Positions 60,184 through 64,000 of a stretch of 64,000 nucleotides of DNA are shown here, in pieces (position 1 is the stretch's first letter; each line of letters starts with the position of its first letter). Source of the stretch: Terebella lapidaria (lineage: Eukaryota; Annelida; Polychaeta; Terebellida; Terebellidae). Under the pieces are notes generated by a model that worked only from the letters and a program-made list of their open reading frames with translations, had not been told where the DNA came from and did no database searches. The stretch lies in assembly GCA_949152475.1 (NCBI GenBank), contig OX424563.1, positions 3,507,001 through 3,571,000 on the forward strand, in the 5' to 3' direction. A program made the position numbers and the translations under genes.

Positions 60184-63100
60184 ATGTTGACTGTAGAAGA
60201 GCTGGTCATTGAGAGCCTGTACCATCGACTGATCCTCGTCAATGTCAAGAAACAGGGCGACACCTCACACACACAGGGACAAGGTCGCAGCCATGACGAA
60301 GAGGTGGACTCCGATGTGGAGGAGGTTGAAGGGGTCAGGCCTCCGTCCCGGAACCAAGCCAGGACTGAGGAAGGAGGGTCGGGGGACGGTGCGGGACAAC
60401 CTGGTGATGGTGGTGGAGGGCACCAGCCTGGTGGCCTGGGTGAGTACAAAACGTGCTGGTAGGTTGGGGGTTTGTACAGCACCAAATTTTTTTCATGACA
60501 ACGGAAATCACCAGTATCCACCAAGTGCATCAAGATTTTTGGAGAGATTGTAAATGATCTATGCTTTTGTTGTATTTCTTCAATGTAATATGATGCAGCG
60601 AAAGTTGAACATAGTCTAAGAATGTTTCCAAAATATTTTTGTATGTGCTATTTGGTTTCCTCACAGGTTTTCTGGTCATCAATGCCATGAATCCATACCT
60701 GAAGCGTGCGTATGGTTTGACTCCGACATTCAAGCTGAATGTCCCCAGCCAGCGACCAGCCCTGACAGACGCCGGGCAGCGCGAGGACAGCGGAGACGCC
60801 CAGACCCCGCTGGAACTGATCCAGCAGCAGGGATTGGATGTCACTGAGGACATCCAGATGATCCTGGACACCGGTGAGATCCAGCTCATGAAGACTACAC
60901 TGACATCCCCGGGAGTCCAGGTGGACCTGCCACCCACATGGACCTTTGGACCGAGTCCCACAACCCTAGAGGCAGGCGATGACGGTGACAAGGAAGAGTC
61001 ATTGACGACACCCCAGCAAGGTTTGTTACCGAGAGGCGTTAGTTTGGACAGCTGTAACCAGTTTTCACTGGTCAAGATTCAGGACAAGCGGGATCCAGCT
61101 GGACGGTCACTGGTCATGCTACAAACAGCTGACAGTGACACCAAACGCCGACCAGACATGATTGAGGCTCCCAGCAAGCGTCAGGCTCTCATGGGCGCCA
61201 AACTCACAAAAGCAAAGTCACTGCCTGATGCCGAGTCAAGCGAGTTGCAGAGGGGTGGTAAGCGTAATCGGTACGTGAGCCCTGTGCCTGCGCCAGCTGT
61301 TACCACGGATACAATGTCAGTCTACGTACAGCAGAACCCTGACTTGGACGAGGACGAAGGGGAGGATGGGAGTTCAGAACCCATGGTGCCACACTCTCAG
61401 AGTGACAAGGTAATATCCACTCAGGACCAGGAGATAGACTCTGGGATTTGGGACATGATTCGGGGAGTTGATTCCAAGCTCAGTACCCGCGAGTCCACAC
61501 GAGAGTCCACGCCAGTCGTCACGACGTCCTCCGGCAACCACAGACAGACAGAAAAACATGCAGATCAACAAGTGAGCCCAGAATCTGTACATTTTGAAGA
61601 AAGCATAGATGAAGGGAAGGAAGTGGAACCATATCGGATGACTGGAACTTATCGGCTTTTCAACGTGTCTCAGAACTTACATTGTGAGGTCAAGGCATTA
61701 AAACATTCAGGTAACGGTGACCAGGGCATGGCTTTGGAATACAGTTCACAGGCAAATGATAACTATATCAATCCTTGCAAAAGTGATGAACTTGCTGCAC
61801 AGGTAGCTCAAGATGATGGTGCTAAGGTGGAATCTAGTCGAGAATGTAATGGTTCACCGGAATCAAAAGCTGGTCACGTTCCGGAAAAAAGCAGGAATCA
61901 AAGTTCAGTTGGGGAAGCTTCGAGTATGCTCGGTAACCACCTGACGAAGCCAGTAGCCGAGGTGACATTCTCTATCGAAGCCTCGGAGACTGAGACAGAG
62001 AGCACCATGTCCTCCATCACAGACATTCACTGTGAGGTGGCTGGGTCACTGCCTGCATCACCACTCAAGGCTGTCTCCCTTGGCTCATCTCCGGCGAAGT
62101 CCCTCGTGGAGGAGATTGTTGAGGAGGTGGAAGAGGAGGAGGCGGAAGATGCGATGCCAGGCGAAAGTGATACAGAGTCTGTCTATCGCACACCTATGTC
62201 CTTCAGTGACTTTGAGCTGAGTACCAAACAAAGTGGTTTGAGACAATCTGAAGCTGAATCTGTGATTGATCAAGGCAGGAATACATATAGTACTCAGTCT
62301 CGTGACCAAGTACAAGAGTCAACTTCAAATGCACCAATTCGAAAAATTCACAATCACAGACAAGTGCATGAAGACAAATCACCTGCTTCAACACAATCGA
62401 ATGCTATTCCAGATGGATCATATCAACATAGTGGGAAACCGGTAAATGGAAACCCATGTAGACCCAAAGATCTCGCGACAAATTCTAATCTTCATCCAGT
62501 GTTTCAAGAATCCTCCTCCAGGTACACAAGCCAAGGTTCAAGGATCTACCGTCCCCGGTCGCCTCGGGGTGTCGGAGGTCCTTCGCCCGCTCCGAGACGC
62601 CGACCTGGCTCGCTCCAGACGACATTCCCTCCAGACTCTCCACCAAACATGACCACCCCAGGCCATCGCCGTGTCTCTCAAGACCAGGTCTACATCGACT
62701 ACTCCACAGGCTCCAGCCAGGAATCCATCGCCATTTCAACCCCGATTCCAAGGCGGGGCCACCCAGAATACATGAACGACTCGGGGATTTCCGCAGCTCT
62801 GAAGCCGCCGTCCAGGGTGATCACTTACCGTGACCCGATGTCCCCGAGTGATGGCCGAAGTGATTTGACAAGCGAGATGTCTGATTCGTACCTGTTCTGT
62901 GAGTCATCTGATGGGGATGAGTCAATCTATGAGCTTGATCTACCGTACGATGTTCCTAACTACCCCAAGCATCCGAACTGGATGTCTGAACTACCACAGA
63001 AGCTTCACACGGTACCAATCAACCACCTGGTTATTCCAGGTAAGATCTTCTGGAGAATATTATATTGTCTTTAGAATTTAATGAACAAAAATATCATGAG

Positions 63101-64000
63101 AGAAATTCCATTACATTACATCTAGACGTTTTTTGATGAAAAGTACAGCCTTTTCTGAAAGTCTGAACGATACACAAGCAGAATAATATTTTACATGTAA
63201 ATGACACATTATTTTCCATCCTGCAGGAAGCCACATCTCCCTGGCTATTGACCGAGACATGAGAATGGACATGGACTTCTCTAAGTGCAACTACGAAATG
63301 GCAGAGTTTCTGCGCAAACTACCAAACCTGGCCGTCTTCAACAACTTCCGTGGACTGATGAAAAAGATCTGGAAGGCGTGGATGCCCAAACAGACCTTGA
63401 CCATCCCCCAGCAGCTGGAGTGCGGTGTTCGTTACCTCGACCTGCGAGTCACCAAGCTCCGTGGAGCCATCTACGGAGAACATGGGCTCTACACGCGCCA
63501 GCTCAAGCGATACCTCAAACAGGTGCGAGAGTTCTTAGAAGGGCATCCTCAGGAGATAGTCATCCTTCACTTCCAGACGCTGAGTCAGCTAGAGAAATCG
63601 GACAAGCGACACCTCGTAACAATGCTCTTCCAGATCTTTGGGGCTCGTCTCGCTCGATCAGAAGTCCCTGGCTCGACCACGCTCGAGTTCCTCTGGAAGA
63701 GCAAGAAACAAGTCATCGTTGTCTTTCCGGATGAAGACATGCCTCTTCTGAGGAACCACATCTTCTATGGTCTCGTGTGGCCAGACTTCGAAGTCGAAGC
63801 TCCTGTCCCCAAAAACCAACACATTGAAGAAATTGTCAAGTACCTTGATGACTTTGGAGATGCCAACCTTGACGCTGTGAAAGCTATAGCAGACAAGAAA
63901 ATGTACGTCCTGAAGGCAGTGCTGTCTCCAGACATGACGATGGTGTTTGGGGAATTCCGGCATAAGTCCATGAGAGATTTGAGCGAGAATGAGACAGAGT
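60184..64000 (+). CDS. PI-PLC X-domain protein with a long disordered N-terminal region (5' part)
   Basis: Exons 60184-60439, 60667-63039 and 63227 to beyond the window. All junctions are GT-AG and phase 1 (G|GT joins exons 1-2, G|GA joins 2-3). Start is ATG 60184 (MLTVEELVIESLYHRLILVN); an in-frame stop lies upstream at 60115. Residues about 45-860 are Ser/Glu/Pro-rich and look disordered, with an acidic run (EEIVEEVEEEEAED). At the end of exon 2, NWMSELPQKLHTVPINHLVI leads into the PLC X domain in exon 3: PGSHISLA (first catalytic His), CGVRYLDLRV (Arg strand), YGEHGLY (second catalytic His), HPQEIVILHF and LEFLWKSKKQVIVVF. This is the order in PLCXD proteins, which lack the Y, C2 and PH parts of classical PLC. 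They are thought to cleave phosphoinositides, but activity is poorly established. Unusual: the residue after the first His is Ile rather than the usual Asp. Most PLCXD proteins are about 300-350 aa, so this long extension is atypical. The C-terminal end is outside the window. Confidence 0.88.

Noticed and set aside
60242..60439. Second plus frame over the first PLCXD exon (ending MVVEGTSLVAWV)
   Set aside because: It looks protein-like, but joining it to the next exon gives an immediate stop; the other frame joins in phase 1 and stays open.

Overview
The window is nuclear DNA from an intron-rich animal: GT-AG introns, Kozak-like starts, TATA boxes, AATAAA signals, a trypsin-like protease with a signal peptide, a PLCXD-type gene, and many nested transposons (Ty3/gypsy, a tRNA-derived SINE, several MITE families). 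The compact trypsin gene and the transposon mix suggest a marine invertebrate. The frequent word TAGGCCTA would fit a deuterostome, but the species cannot be fixed from this sequence.

Layout. 0-7 kb: a PIF/Harbinger-type MITE inside a minisatellite, a near-identical truncated inverted copy 3.4 kb away, and one likely first coding exon on the minus strand (6908-7102). 7-13.4 kb: no gene seen, only old repeats. 13.4-16.9 kb: a complete seven-exon trypsin-like serine protease gene (minus). 18.2-31.4 kb: a very young 13.2-kb Ty3/gypsy element (minus) with 756-bp LTRs that differ at one position found by eye, yet with a broken pol, three extra ORFs and a nested SINE.

32.2-46.9 kb is the most unusual part. 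A minus-strand gene is built from a signal-peptide exon and 27 tiny exons (15-90 nt). All 27 introns are phase 1. The exons encode a 431-residue secreted protein made almost wholly of N-x-T/S...W units, with about 50 potential N-glycosylation sites. A promoter, stop codon and poly(A) signal can be seen. A tandem 6.5-kb duplication produced a second copy (33.9-39.1 kb) that has no first exon and carries a nonsense codon, a lost splice acceptor and deleted exons. A palindromic MITE entered that copy after the duplication, and the intact copy keeps the empty site.

47-60 kb: intergenic, with a nested MITE family, remains of a second LTR retrotransposon (RT fragment, polypurine tract, probable 3' LTR), tandem repeats and a TA-flanked MITE. 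60.2-64 kb: the 5' part of a plus-strand gene with a long disordered region fused to a PI-PLC X domain; it runs off the right edge.

The genes do not form an operon or an evident pathway. The trypsin, the glycoprotein and the PLCXD gene look independent. The main themes are a microexon glycoprotein family formed by duplication, and several layers of transposon insertion.
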